NCBI GenBank assembly: GCA_963971305.1
Contig: OZ020305.1
Coordinates: 48,961,080 to 49,025,079 of the forward strand
From: Arcuatula senhousia
Lineage: Eukaryota > Mollusca > Bivalvia > Mytilida > Mytilidae
Length of the DNA: 64,000 bases
Direction: 5' to 3'
Shown here: in pieces, positions 53,130 to 64,000 of the stretch
How positions within the stretch are numbered: position 1 is the stretch's first letter
Layout of the letters: each line of letters begins with the position of its first letter
Program-made: the position numbers and the translations under genes
Notes under the pieces: model-generated
The model's input: only the letters and a program-made list of their open reading frames with translations
Told to the model about the DNA's origin: nothing
The model's database searches: none

Positions 53130-53865
53130 ATTAATTTGGAGTCACATTAAAGAAACTCTTCGACACTTTGAGTAATTTCAGATTTGGTTCGGTCCCTTTC
53201 GGAGCCCGGGTGGCGAATAGGCCCGCAGCAGAGCCTAGCTTGTCGTAAAAGGCGACTAAGGGTCTTGGGATTCTGACGTCGGGGTCAGTGCTCAGCCCAC
53301 AGAGCGACCAAGTGTGTACCCTAGGTGGCTGAATAGGGTTGCCCTCGTCCGCGGGGGTTGTCAGGTCTATAATACGGAAACCCTGACCGCCGACCATAGT
53401 GGGCCAACGTGTGTGGAGAGTGCCACGCTTCATGCACGTAAAAGACCCCTTTGTGGACCGCCAAGTAGTGCACCACATAGGCTAAATTTTCCGCCCCTAC
53501 CCACTTCTCCCCTTTTCCTCTGGTTCTTCAAAATTTACCGGTCCTTTGTGTCCCACCCCACCCCATATTTCATTTATCATCATCATTTCATGTTCATTTT
53601 ATCACCCTTTTCATGTTCATCGCCTGTAGATAACCTATATAGCGTTGCACGGGCGTAAAACACTCACTCACCCAAATTTGGTTCGATTTTCAATGCTGAA
53701 AAACTTTTCCCGGTCAGTTTTGGAAAGCACTGGAACCATTTGGTCCTTTTCTTTTAGCTCGTGGGTAATTCAATATACCAGCTGTTGTGGCACGTTTCTG
53801 TTGCATTTGACAGAACATTTGGCTAATTCATCGTCCAGGGGTTTGCCAGAAAATGACACATGAGG
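53130..53865 (-). pseudogene. Split gene, last recognised exon, cut by family A
   Basis: The minus-strand frame contains SFSGKPLDDELAKCS, PQQLVY, a stop, then DQMVPVLSKTDREKFFSIEN. It continues past the A insertion as RTKSEITQSVEEFL and a stop near 53143. It lies downstream of the exons at 59.29-54.72 kb on the same strand and may belong to the same gene. Flanking ~70-bp direct repeats occur at 53052-53120 and 53973-54041. Confidence 0.45.
53192..53675 (+). mobile_element. Family A retroposon in the split gene
   Basis: A-family copy with a slightly altered head (CCCTTTCGGAGCCCGGG). Flanking ATTTGGTTCG at 53182-53191 and 53676-53685 is a 10-bp target duplication. It interrupts a protein-like frame on the other strand. 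Confidence 0.9.
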
Positions 53866-54048
53866 TAATTTGTCATGAACATTAGTTAGATATAATTTCT
53901 CTTTGAAAATATGTCTGAACTGCTTGATTTTGCTTTAAATTTCATAGGCGAATTGGTAGTTTATGTCATTCTCTGATATACACTGCTGTGAGACCATGTT
54001 GTCTCTAACCTATAATAAAAACATTTAATTAATCGTTTATAATTTAAG

Positions 54049-54177
54049 GCATTAGAGTTGCATATGGTTTCCGGGGCTGAAGTTGAACTAACAATCATGG
54101 ATACGTCAGGCTACCACTATAAATTTGATTCGAAGGACTTGCATGCACAGGATACAAAATCATCAATATTGAGTCAG
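54049..54177 (+). pseudogene. Exon-like frame on the plus strand
   Basis: 43 open codons lie between an AG (TTTAAG) and a CAG|GTATAT donor, encoding GAEVELTIMDTSGYHYKFDS. Composition is protein-like. It is not recognised. It is on the opposite strand to the split gene around it. Confidence 0.3.
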
Positions 54178-54717
54178 GTATATATTATGAGTAAAATTAA
54201 TTGAAAACATCAAACATTTTTGCGCTTGTGGTGTAAAGATGAAAACATTGCACTTATTCTTTAATTAATTTAATTTATTATTTTGAAGTTTGTTAAATTT
54301 AATTGTTTTTGTAGTTTGTTAAATTTGATTATTCTTTGTACTTGTTGTTATCATTTTTTCGTTTGTTAAGTATATAAAATTATCTTTTTTTGTCGGTTTT
54401 TATATTAGAACATTCCAAATGTTAATTCGGACCTTACCATTTTTAAATTCAAATGATGGGGGCTTGGTTTTCTGTTATGATCATACAATTTTCAATTTTA
54501 GAGGTTAAGCAACATTTTTTTCAGATATAAGCACTATTTTATGTTCATTAATTTTTTTAACCCTCTCTGCCATTTCTGCAGTCAAAATATTTGTTTCATA
54601 AACAATCAAATTTGAGAATATTGTTAAAAGAATAAAACCAAGCCCCCACCCCAATTTCAAGTGAAATGGTCGGTCCCTTAGCCCATTTCAAATCAATACT
54701 AATGGAGCTATAACAAC

Positions 54718-55244
54718 CTTGTCAAGTCTGTCAATGTTTCGACAAGCATTGAGCCATTTTTCTTCATCAGGCAGTCCAGATGGCATCCACATCTTGGTTT
54801 TTCTGTTTTTGGCCTCTAAAATGAAATCACCCCCTTCGCCTTTACAGTCGTTGCAAGATACAGAGAAAGATTCATTTTGTTCTATAAATTCGATTACTTC
54901 AGGTGGGCACTGTTACCTGTTGAATTCATCTCTTATATATGTTTCCATGTAATATGGCATAATGAAACAAAAAAATAGAGGAGCAAATTTGTTCTTCCCG
55001 CATGCAAATGCGTCTGAGTTGTGGCGTCTTATACCTGCATGAAAAAGATGCAGTGCCAATCAATATGAAAATACAGCATCTATCATAAATCTGTAATTTA
55101 TGTTTTGAACTGTGGTTAACCATCTGTAAAACCCTTTGGTGCTGGCTAAACTTCCTTCTGGTGAATCTGTAATGTATACCATTAGCAACTCGTCTGCCAT
55201 GGCATGAAGAAATATTTGGAATATCTGCCAGCTTTTATGATGAT
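54718..55244 (-). pseudogene. Split gene, large exon with two stops
   Basis: A single frame of ~175 codons is open except for one TGA (after MIDAVFSY) and one TAA (after RDEFNR). It starts after a good acceptor (TTGTTTCAG) with SDHHKSWQIFQIFLHAMADE. It passes through LFHAGIRRHNSDAFACGKNK and IEFIEQNESFSVSCNDCKGE, then GGDFILEAKNRKTKMWMP, and reaches an AAG|GTTGTT donor after CRNIDRLDK. The protein resembles uncharacterised, probably transposon-related proteins of invertebrates (DUF6589-like is my best guess, low confidence). Confidence 0.55.
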
Positions 55245-55690
55245 CTGAAACAATATTATTTATAGATTAATACATCAAATTATCGTTATGTTTATTATGT
55301 GGCTTTTAATTAAAAAAATAATATATCAAAAAGTCCCAAATGAACTATAATTTATAGTTTTGTTATGACAACACACATATTTCCGTTAATGTGTCGTTTG
55401 TATGCTGGATGTATTCATGAGGCAAACAGGATCAAGAGGGATGTCAGGGTGATGAAATCTTTATCTTTTTTTAAATATTTTTATGCATAGTTTTTATGTT
55501 GCTTTAATCACCCCCTCTTCATGAATAGTTTTTAAGTTAGCTTTGTTTAAATGTCTCAGTGTGGAATTCAACATTTTCTTGATGCAACCATCAAATTCAT
55601 GCAAAACTTTTTATAGTAAAGGAAATACATGATAAAATATTTGTCGCTGAAATTTCCGCTTTTTAAATTCAAAATTGTTTATAACACCAG
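55245..55690. other. Intron-like AT-rich stretch
   Basis: No coding frame or repeat is recognised. Confidence 0.35.
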
Positions 55691-55691
55691 G

Positions 55692-55908
55692 TTTCTTTCC
55701 TTGTAATGCACATGGTCGATATCCTCTGTGCTGGATTTGGCTTCCTTGTTCGAACGTTTTGGTTTGGAGTACTTTTCGTTTTCAACAGTTTTGGGATTTG
55801 TCCTTCTAATGTTTTGATTCAAATGCTACTGATGAGAGGTTACTCCTTGAAATATCTATATATAGCATATCCAAATTTACCGTTTATACCCGCGTTTTGG
55901 TATTTGTA
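55692..55908 (-). repeat. Repeat U, reversed copy in an intron
   Basis: TTTCCTTGTAATGCACATGG through ATACCCGCGTTTTGGTATTT is the reverse complement of the first two-thirds of U copy 1. From 55909 to 56726 I see no feature apart from a C-rich run near 56320-56335. Confidence 0.6.
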
Positions 55909-56726
55909 ACCCGATGCAGACATACAAGTAGCTAGAGCTTTAGGAGTTCTGTATCCAAGCATTTTTACCAGGTCTTGCAGGATGACTTCCCACAGCAAAC
56001 GAAAAATCACCTTCACCATGTAAATTTCGTACTGCCCGAGTCCTAAAAATTTGAAAACGACTTTAAAACCAAAATTTTATTTCAATACTGTCATATTGTG
56101 CAATCTTAATTCTGTTAAGAGGACACATTTACATATATTTGTCAAAAGTAATTGCTAACATCACAGTATCATTGGTATACAGAAAAAAAGTGAATATAAA
56201 GAATAAAAAAGACCATTACTTTGACTGTTTTTTTTTAAATTCATAATAAGTAGCAGTGGTTGATCCAGCTTGTAACCAAAATTTAACCCTATATTTTTCT
56301 CAAAATTTGTTTTGACCCCCCCCCTTTTGTCCCCCGCCGCAACGCCGTGAGTCCGTCACAATTTTTTCGTAACATAATTTCTGAGATTCTATTAAACCTA
56401 GGCTTTCGATATTTGGTATGCAGCTTCAATAAGGGATCTCATATGATGGGATGCGCTTTAAGATATGTCGCTTATAATTAGTTACTTCATGTTTAGAGAG
56501 TGGACATGGAATTTTTGACACTCGGCGGGGGTCTCAAGAATTCCGTTCTAGGTGTTACATAGTAAACAGGAGGTGCCAACCATCTTTTGAATATTTATGG
56601 ATCTGTCCATGAAGTTGTTATTTATTTACTTGTTAACACTTGTATAGGACTACAAAGGATAGTACCTGGAATCAAAAGTACATTTAAGTACTTTAGGACA
56701 CATTTCATGTCTGTGCCAATTTCATG

Positions 56727-56926
56727 TCATGTTGACTGTCGGTGTTCGTTGAACTCCTCAACATTAGAAAATTCTCTCCTGCACGTGTTGCAGATGCAGA
56801 TGGACTCAATATTTCGGTTACCTAGCGTGAATGGTAGTCCATCACAACCGAACAAGGATGGTCCAATCTCTCTGGTCACCAACACTCGCTTGTTGTAAAA
56901 TGTGATCAAAAACCTGTTACCAAAGA
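56727..56926 (-). pseudogene. Split gene, zinc-finger exon
   Basis: After a possible acceptor (GGTAACAG) the minus strand encodes FLITFYNKRVLVTREIGPSL, then CICNTCRREFSNVEEFNEHR. CNTC-x12-H is the first three-quarters of a C2H2 finger; a stop falls just before the expected second His. Confidence 0.45.
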
Positions 56927-57379
56927 AACTTGCCATACAAAAAGTGTATTATGTTTCATTGTTTCCTTAATAAAACGATCATATTGTTTTTACCTTATTT
57001 ATTTAATGATGCGTTGACTTCAACATTTTATTTCATTTTTATTTTATTAAATCATATCTGTGAAACACATTTATATATTTTTAACAGCATTTATGTGTGT
57101 CAAATAACAATGATCAGTAGTTCTGCACTAACATCCCTGCTGCTTTGCTGTTGAACGGTCCCAAATGTCCTAAATCATAATTTTTCGGTATGTGATAAAA
57201 ATAATTAGGAGAAATCGGGGGGGGACACAGATGGGCAAAGGGGAACCTGCCCTCTCCTTTTTTCATAAAAAATGGTGTGATATATTATTTCCTGGTGTTA
57301 CACAAGAGTTATGATTTAGGACATTAGTGGCCGTGTATAAAATTCCTATACTTTCGTTGGCACTTGCAGGTTTATTTAC

Positions 57380-57476
57380 CTTTTCTACTGATTCATATGA
57401 ACAGGAATTTTCAAAACACGGATCACCAACAACAAATTCTGTGTCTGGGTTATGTCTCGATGGGATAAAAGAATAT
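57380..57476 (-). pseudogene. Split gene, small exon
   Basis: 32 codons lie between an AATTCCAG acceptor and an AAAAG|GTAAAT donor, encoding YSFIPSRHNPDTEFVVGDPC. Both splice sites are textbook, which argues for a true exon. Confidence 0.5.
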
Positions 57477-57514
57477 CTGGAATTAAATTAAGAACAAAAT
57501 TACAACAATATAAA

Positions 57515-58020
57515 CCCGTGCGGGTTCCGGGTGGCGAATAGGCCCGCAGCAGCGCTAAGCTTGTCGGTTAAAGTCCACTAAAGAGCGCTCAGAAACCTGA
57601 CATCGGGTCAGGTCGCTTTGCCCACAAAGCGACTGGGACGTGTGCCCCAGGAGGTTGAATGGGGCAGCCCTGACATCGAGAGATGCGGGGTCGTCAGGCG
57701 ATAATGCAGAAAACCTGACTGCAAACCATAGTGGTGCACCGTGTTGGGAAAAATGTCACGTTCCTCGCACGTTAAAGAACCCTGCTGCAGGTTTCGGTAA
57801 GAGTAGGACCCGTAGGATCCCCATGCAGGAGGCTAAATTTCCCGTCCCTACCTATCACTCTTTTTTCCAGTGGCAGTCAAAACTCTCCTACCCGATTGGC
57901 CTTGTGCCCCCGTTTCCTCTACTTCATCATCATTTCATGTTCATTGTATCACCACTTTCATGCTCATCTCCCGGATAGCCGAAATCGTGCTGCTTGGGAG
58001 TAGAGCAATAACTAACTAAC
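57515..58020 (+). mobile_element. Family B retroposon, full length
   Basis: Complete B copy with the ACTAAC tail and an 11-13 bp duplication AACAATATAAA (57504-57514 and 58021-58031). It lies in an intron of the minus-strand split gene. Confidence 0.9.
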
Positions 58021-58208
58021 AACAATATAAAAAATGCGTCTCACAGATTAACCTTATTTGGCTCTATGGTTTATTCTTGCAGGTTTTTTTTCTGTAATAT
58101 CTCTAGCGTAAAGTATTAAAAGTACCCAATATGGCTATTTCTAGAAGAATAAAAACAAAACATAGTGAAGGTTTCAAATATTGAAAGTACACGTTTCTCA
58201 GAATCGTA

Positions 58209-58395
58209 ATCTTCCGGAGCACCTGAGTTCACTCTTGTTTCGACTGGAGTTCGCGTTGTTGATTGATATTCAGTTATTTTGTGTTTCCATGTTTTACATG
58301 TTGTCTGTTTTTGTCCCGTTCTTGTTGGTGTTTACTGGTTTTGTCTCTGCCCTTTCGGACTTTTGATATTCGGATACCCCATTGGTACCTCTGCT
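58209..58395 (+). repeat. PLE 3' UTR fragment
   Basis: CTTCCGGAGCACCTGAGTTC to CCCATTGGTACCTCTGCTTC matches the 24.6- and 31.5-kb 3' UTRs. It is 5'-truncated and has no RT sequence. Confidence 0.75.
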
Positions 58396-58469
58396 TCTTT
58401 GAAAATGATTTAAATTTGAGTTTCGTTCAGACAACAAACTGTACGTCGACTGTCAAACTTGTAGTACGT

Positions 58470-58638
58470 CTACTTCCTGTTTGGAATCAGCGGGGGCATT
58501 CGTGTCCCTTTGACATGTTCTTCTTTCTTGTCAATTACTTTACTGACAAACCTGTCAGTTGGTGATACTTTGCATCCGTCTGTTTGGTCTTCTTTTTTCT
58601 GGAGAAGTACTTTGAGTTTGTTTCCAATAAAATCATCT
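58470..58638 (-). pseudogene. Split gene, second exon
   Basis: After a perfect acceptor (TTTTTATTACAG) the minus strand encodes DDFIGNKLKVLLQKKEDQTD, then FVSKVIDKKEEHVKGTRMPP and a stop. It may instead splice at GAA|GTAGAC just before the stop. Confidence 0.5.
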
Positions 58639-59084
58639 CTGTAATAAAAAATATATATTTCTGTGCAAACAAAAATGATAAATGATAAACAAAGTTATAA
58701 AATGGTCCACAGCAACATAAAAAATGACGTAAAAATATTTTAAAATGATAATAATTAAAGTTAAAAAAACTATAATTATTTATCAAATTAGCGGATATTT
58801 TGATAGATGGACCAGTTTCATAAGCGCTTTTAATCTAGTCATATATATGTGTAAAAAGTTACAGCAATATACTTAAGGGACGATCATTCTATTTGGAGGG
58901 GCTGGCAGTTTTTCTTCATAAATATTTTGGCATAAAAAAGTTGCAAATCAATAATCTGGCCTCTACCACAAAGAAAATATAACAATCTGTCCCAAGATTC
59001 TTTTTTTTGGTATATAGTATATTTTTTTCAGAAATCTTGTAGCATTGCTTTTAACAATTAAAAAAAATACCGATAACTTCTAAA

Positions 59085-59294
59085 CTGTTTGTCTAGTTTT
59101 TCTCTCCACAGCTTCAAATTTTCAACCAGCTGTTATTTGGTGGTACTGCTATGGTCAAACCAAGTCCATTGGGAAAGATTGGGGTTTGTTTGCAACTGTG
59201 TGTTGGTATTCTTTGGTAAAATGTGTATCAAGTTGGTTATTACACTTGTGGTTGACTTAAAATCAACTTCAACTTTCCATTTTTTCTGTAAAAC
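59085..59294 (-). pseudogene. Split gene, first recognised exon
   Basis: After an ATTCTACAG acceptor the minus strand encodes WKVEVDFKSTTSVITNLIHI, then NLSQWTWFDHSSTTK, a stop, and QLVENLKLWREKLDKQ. One nonsense mutation interrupts an otherwise protein-like exon. Confidence 0.5.
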
Positions 59295-59316
59295 CTGTAG
59301 AATAAAGATAAAAACA

Positions 59317-59580
59317 AAATGACTAAACTGAGATGATCAATCTCATATATCCAAGAACAAAAGAAAACAAGGCAAAGACACACAAAAGAAATTGAAGATC
59401 GCAATGGTCCTGACTTGGTACAGGCATTTCAAATGAAATGGTGGGTTGAACCAGGTTTTATGGCACCATACCTCACTCTTCCATTGCGATTTAAGGGTCT
59501 AGTAACACAAAACACAACATAGTTGTGAGATATATTAGAGATAAAGAGGTGATCATCTTAGTGCAACAAACTGTCATAAA
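59317..59580 (+). repeat. Dispersed repeat D, copy 3
   Basis: Colinear with 28221-28480 (see motifs there). From 59581 to 59914 no feature is recognised. Confidence 0.6.
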
Positions 59581-59914
59581 CTTATTGGAACAATAACGAA
59601 TCATTTCATCTTCATCTAAAGCCTCCCTTTATTTTTTTTATCAAAAACTTGTAATTTAACTGTAATCAAACAACTTTTACTGTAGGTAGATAAACCCTCT
59701 TTAAAGATGAATTAAATCAACATTTTGAGAACATTCGATATCATATTTTAATACAAATATGCTGCGATAATTCATGTTCTATAAGAACTTGTTGTCTTAA
59801 CAAAATACTATGTAATAATAAATGCATGGTTTAGCATTATCTTCGGTTATAATCATTCCACAACATATTACAACTGTGTAGACCACAGAAATTGCTAGGC
59901 GCACTTTTATATAT

Positions 59915-60916
59915 TGTAACGATTTTAGGTCGTAACTGTTATTGTTTTTCTATATAATTAACGTTTAATATGCTGAAGTATTTTACTTTGACATTTGTTT
60001 ACATTTTATGCTATGTCATGTTCCTTTGGTGTGAACTTCTTTCATCGTTTTTGTGCACAATAGACATGAATAATGTTGTATTTTATTGTCAAGTTAATTA
60101 CCTTCTAATTAATACTTATGTGCAAATGAATTACTATGTCTTATTTTGATATAAATCCTTGTTTACTATCAACGTCGGAACCACCGGATGACGCCATTAC
60201 CAAGGTGCTTGTTCCGGGTTACGTCAAGTACACAATTCGATTATGACGTCACCAGACGCTTCTGATTGGTCAATTTTTGGAATAAAAGGGATGCAGCTGA
60301 GCCGGCCCGGCAGATTTCGATCTCACCTCTGCAAGAGCAGAACTAGCTTTTGAAGCTAATACCTCGGTACCGCGATTTCGAGTCAGCCAACAATCGGCAT
60401 TGTGAGTGAACCAAGTTTTACCTCCGTTATCGGAATGGTACGATCTTTCTTTTAATAAATAAAGATAGTACAGTGAATGCCCATCCCGGGACTGTGCCCG
60501 GAAAATTCCCTCTTGGTTTTACACTCCTGTTTGTTTGTTTTTGTTGGTTTCTGGTGTCCTTGGTCGATTGCTGTTAGTTTTCAACGTTGCTGCATGTATT
60601 CAAAGGTCCTGACTAAGATAAACCAAGTTAGGTTGAATGATCAACCGTTATAATTTAATCTATTTCTAATGGTCCCGACTTGAAAAAGTATAGTTAATGT
60701 TGAAATATTTGTGAAGTATATTTTAATATATACCCTCGAATTGTGCATATATTCGTATTTTATAGTATTCATATAAAGTTATAAACTTTATCCTGACTTT
60801 GTCTTTATTTCAACCAATATACCGATCCAAAGGATCCACACAATTTATATGTACGGTTGAGTCTTTTATTCCAATTACATGCAAAATCTATTCCTCGGCA
60901 TAAAAGGCGAAAAACA
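59915..60916 (+). repeat. 5' LTR of a Gypsy-type retrotransposon
   Basis: 1002 bp, TGTAACGATT to GGCGAAAAACA, directly followed by a primer-binding site. The TG...CA ends and the position fit an LTR. The matching 3' LTR must lie beyond the window, so the left boundary is inferred. Confidence 0.8.
60244..60289 (+). promoter_or_regulatory. LTR core promoter with CRE-like palindrome
   Basis: A perfect TGACGTCA (60244-60251) is followed by an ATTGG box (60265) and an AATAAAAGG TATA-like motif (60281). An ACGTCA half-site lies at 60221. Polyadenylation signal AATAAATAAA is at 60454. The spacing suits transcription starting near 60310. CREB/ATF control is an inference. Confidence 0.5.
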
Positions 60917-60917
60917 C

Positions 60918-60935
60918 TGGTGTCAGAAGTGGGAT
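60918..60935 (+). promoter_or_regulatory. Primer-binding site (tRNA-Leu type)
   Basis: TGGTGTCAGAAGTGGGAT begins one base after the LTR end. This is the common leucine-tRNA primer site of invertebrate Gypsy-type elements. Confidence 0.8.
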
Positions 60936-61019
60936 TCCTTAACTTTGTTTCGGTGGTTGAAATAAATAAATGTAGTTCCAGAAAAATCGAACTTATTGCT
61001 ATGTTCAAATCCTAAACCA

Positions 61020-62613
61020 TGATGGCTGAGTCTGATTCTGAAGTTGAGATTAATTTGAACAGATTATTTCCCGATTAAAACGATCCAAATGAAACCATTC
61101 CAATAGAGAAAAACGAAATGAATGTACAATCTACTCCACAAAACCAAAAAAATATCACAATATGATGAATTGAAAGAAATGAAAAACCTCATGTGAGATC
61201 AACTTAGAGATATTTACCATGATTTCATGTGAGTGAGTGAGTGAGTTGGTGTTTTACGCCCGTGCAACGCTATATAGGTTATTTACATGCGATGAACATG
61301 AAAAGGATGATAAAATGAATATGAAACGATGATGATAAATGAAATATGGGGATGGGGTGGGGAAACAAAGTACCGGTAAATTTTGAAGAACCACAGGAAA
61401 AGGGGAGCGATGGGTAGGGGCAGAAAATTTAGCCTATGTGGTGCACTACTTGGCGGTCCACAAAGGGGTCTTTTACGTGCATGAAGTGTGGCACTCTCCA
61501 CACACGTTGGCCCACTATGGTCAGCGGTCAGGGTTTCCGTATTATAGACCTGATCCCCGCAGACGAGGGCCACCCTATTTAGCCACTTAGGGTACACACT
61601 TGGTTGCTCTGTGGGCTGAGCACTGACCCGACATCAGAATCCCAAGACCCTTAGTCGCCTCTTACGACAAGCTAGGCTCTGCTGTGGGCCTATTCGCCAC
61701 CCGCCTGATTTCAAAAATTGCCAAAAGGACATCAATCCAGTGCAACAATTCAAAAACGATTTTGAATCTGACTTTTCTGCTATGAAAAACAAAATTACCG
61801 AGCTTGAATGTCAAGTTCACGGGAACCAACAAAAATTAACACAGATAAATAGATTATCTCCAAATCCAGAAACACACGAAAATATGCATCTGAACAAAGC
61901 TCCATGCCATAGAGAAAACTTGCGCTCATCAGGAGAAACAAGACGTGCCACACGTTTATGCCAAAATAGTAAAAACACAGAAATACTTTTAAATTCTTTA
62001 TTCGATAAAGATAATGTTTGTGATGTCAATCAAAACTATGCTGATCTGGTTACACCAAACGATGTCCCCAGTCCCCAAACCCTTCCCAAAAACATTGGTA
62101 ACACTGTTAAAATGAAACCACAACTCTACGAAGGGGATGATGACCTTGATGAATACCTAGCCCAATTCGAAATATTGGCAGAAATAAACGGCTGGGTCTA
62201 TAAAACGAAATCCTTGTGTTTTAGTCGGCAGTTTGAAAGGGGGAGCTAGAGCTCTTTTAAATGAGCTGGATAAGGAATCCAGTAAAGATTTTGATAAAAT
62301 TGTAATGACTTTAAACAGTAGATACGGGTCTGCCCAAAAATCTGAATTGTTTAGAGCTAAACTTCAATCAAGGGTGAGGGGGAAAGACGAGAGTTTGCCT
62401 GAACTAGCACAGGCTATAAAAAAACTTACTATGCAAGCTTACCCAAATGCACCAGCTTCCTTAACCAGTGTTTTAGCACTGGAACACTTTATAGATGCTA
62501 TCCCAGATATTGATTTAAGGTTACGACTGCGGGAGTGCAACCCTAAGTCCGTGAGTGAGGCGGAAACCTTAGCGGTTAGATTAGAGACCCTTAAATTAGC
62601 GGAACGTCAGTAA
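61020..62613 (+). pseudogene. Gypsy-type gag, broken
   Basis: A start MMAESDSEVEINLNRLFPD meets a stop after 19 codons. Family A interrupts at 61220-61709. The frame 61740-62249 then holds a helical region and a capsid-like start (MKPQLYEGDDDLDEYLAQFE), and shifts frame near 62225. The frame 62233-62613 gives the rest of the retrotransposon gag domain (LNELDKESSKDFDKIVMTLN, LPELAQAIKKLTMQAYP). At least one stop, one frameshift and one large insertion make it non-functional. Confidence 0.8.
61220..61709 (-). mobile_element. Family A retroposon inside gag
   Basis: Minus-strand A copy with a slightly truncated head (ends CGCCACCCG). The TGATTTCA flanks (61206-61220 region and just after 61711) are the target duplication. 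It shows that A was active after the Gypsy-type insertion. Confidence 0.85.
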
Positions 62614-62639
62614 GGCCGACAAGTTAGGTCTACCGACTT

Positions 62640-62996
62640 TGAGATAAATACTTAACATGATATTGAAAAACCAAGTGGTTTAAGAGAAGGGTTTTAGAGA
62701 AGATTTGAGTGGTTTAACCACAGAACTACGTTCTCTGACAAGAGAACTAAAAGATTTGACCCAAAAACAAAATGATTTTAGAAATAAACCCTGGGAAAAT
62801 AATCAAAATAAAAAGTTCAACGGCGGAAACAATAAAAATTTTAACCAAAATAAGAATTTTGGAAACCAGAGATGGATCTCTAACCAAAGAAATAATTTTT
62901 CTCGGGACAACCACAATTCAACTATTAATCCCACCCTTCAGGGAAACCAATGGCGGTCGAACTCGGGGGTCGGAGCAAGACCATTGTAGAATGGCC
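62640..62996 (+). pseudogene. Gag C-terminal Asn-rich linker
   Basis: The frame from about 62700 reads TTELRSLTRELKDLTQKQND and then an Asn/Lys/Phe-rich stretch (NQNKNFGNQRW). Knuckles expected here for many Gypsy gags are not visible. The frame is closed on both sides by stops. Confidence 0.6.
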
Positions 62997-63036
62997 CAAA
63001 ACTGTAGCAGTTAATGAATCTTGGTCTAGTAATTAG

Positions 63037-63798
63037 GGACTTTTTGTAAAAGCTAAAACATTAGCTTTTCTTGTGGATACGGGTGCAAATAGTACTATCA
63101 TAAGTAAGAAATTTATTGATAAAATAGAACCCTCACTAGCACCAAAGATTGAACCTGTAAATATTAGTTTGATAACGGCAACCGGTGAAAGTTCACCTTT
63201 CCTTGGACAAATAGAAATTCAAATTTTTGTTGGTCGTAAAGCTTATGATCACAATATTTTAGTTGCTGATATATCTAATGATGGAATCCTGGGCATGGAT
63301 TTTCTTGTCACGTATAACTGTGATGTTTTATTGAGTCAGAATAAATTGAATATGAATGGAGAAATAATCCCGTGCTTTCACTATGCAAGTAGTGCCAAAT
63401 CTTGTTATAGGGTAGCTATACAAGAAAACATTGTTGTCCCCGCTAATTCAGAGATAGTTATCACAGGACAATCTAACGATCCAATATTCAAGGGTTCTAT
63501 TGCTCTCATTGAACCCAATGATAAATTTATGGAAAAACATGGATTGTTCATTGCACGGTCCATTGAAAATACTGATATGTATGACATTCCCTTGAGAGTA
63601 ATGAATGCTAATGACGAACCCTGTACCATGTTTAAGGGTTCCATAGCAGCTAGTTGTCACCAGATTACAGAGGAAGATATCCAAACTTCCCATTTGGTGA
63701 ATAATGCCACTAAAGTCCAAAGTAATAACGACCCAGACATTCCGTTACCCGAACATTTAAAAGAATTGTACAGTCCAGTAAAGACTGTCTTGATGTAG
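63037..63798 (+). pseudogene. Gypsy-type protease region
   Basis: An open frame of ~254 codons. The active-site motif FLVDTGANSTIIS and the ILGMDFL flap-side motif identify a retropepsin. The C-terminal part (IPLPEHLKELY) is the usual linker before RT. The frame ends at TAG 63796; the RT continues in another frame, so one base appears lost near 63787-63790. Confidence 0.85.
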
Positions 63799-64000
63799 AT
63801 CAGAGTAGAAGGTTAAAAAATCTGCTTGTTGAATACAGCAGTATATTTTCAGTCGACTCCGATGATATCGGATTGACAAACTTAGTAGAGCATACTATAA
63901 ACACTGGAAATCATCCTCCAGTTCGACAAAGACCGAGACGGATACCTTTATCGCGAATGAAAGACGCGGAAGATGAAATAAAGAAATTAGTAAAACAAGA
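63789..64000 (+). pseudogene. Gypsy-type reverse transcriptase, N-terminal start
   Basis: In the frame offset from the protease the sequence reads LLVEYSSIFSVDSDDIG and HTINTGNHPPVRQRPRRIP, the standard N-terminal RT motif of the family. It runs off the window end, so catalytic residues cannot be checked. The frame relation to protease implies a frameshift mutation rather than programmed shifting, but the latter is not excluded. Confidence 0.8.

Overview
This window looks like intron-poor, gene-poor nuclear DNA of a bivalve mollusc, probably Mytilus-like. The basis is the AT-rich composition, the repeat families (short retroposons with tetranucleotide tails, Penelope-type reverse transcriptases, an I-type LINE, a Gypsy-type LTR element) and the absence of any compact gene set. 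The species call is an inference. I see no bacterial genes, rRNA, tRNA or CRISPR. Almost everything recognisable is a mobile element, often nested several layers deep.

Layout. 0-3.5 kb: decayed copies of two short retroposon families (called A and B here) and otherwise blank DNA. 3.55-8.52 kb: a composite bounded by inverted repeats and filled with a ~370-bp repeat (U), ~165-bp tandem units and fresh A and B insertions with target-site duplications. 8.6-10.7 kb: a decayed BEL/Pao pol and more U. 12.38-14.74 kb: a small LTR element carrying a gag-like zinc-knuckle protein but no pol. 16.3-34.7 kb: a scrambled block of Penelope-like element (PLE) pieces, an inverted duplication (16.86-19.09 versus 30.14-32.61 kb), a Crypton-type recombinase remnant, 270-bp Mutator-like MITEs, a hAT-like element, a mariner-like MITE and several A copies. 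35.06-41.07 kb: a full-length, apparently intact I-type LINE with a 14-bp target-site duplication. 41-53 kb: A and B copies, one A/B chimera, minisatellites and a 2.06-kb DNA element carrying a broken cysteine-rich gene. 53.1-59.3 kb: a broken multi-exon gene on the minus strand. 59.9-64 kb: the 5' LTR, gag, protease and start of RT of a Gypsy-type element, cut by an A insertion; it runs off the window.

How the parts relate. The I-type LINE is the only element with open reading frames long enough to supply enzymes. Families A and B share its first ~75 bp and a structurally matching 3' hairpin followed by a tetranucleotide repeat, so they are best explained as non-autonomous partners of this LINE or a close relative. 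The PLE pieces repeatedly show plus-strand 5' fragments butted against minus-strand 3' ends. The strongest candidates for something undescribed are the LINE/A/B end-sharing system, the minus-strand split gene at 53-59 kb and the 2.06-kb gene-carrying transposon.
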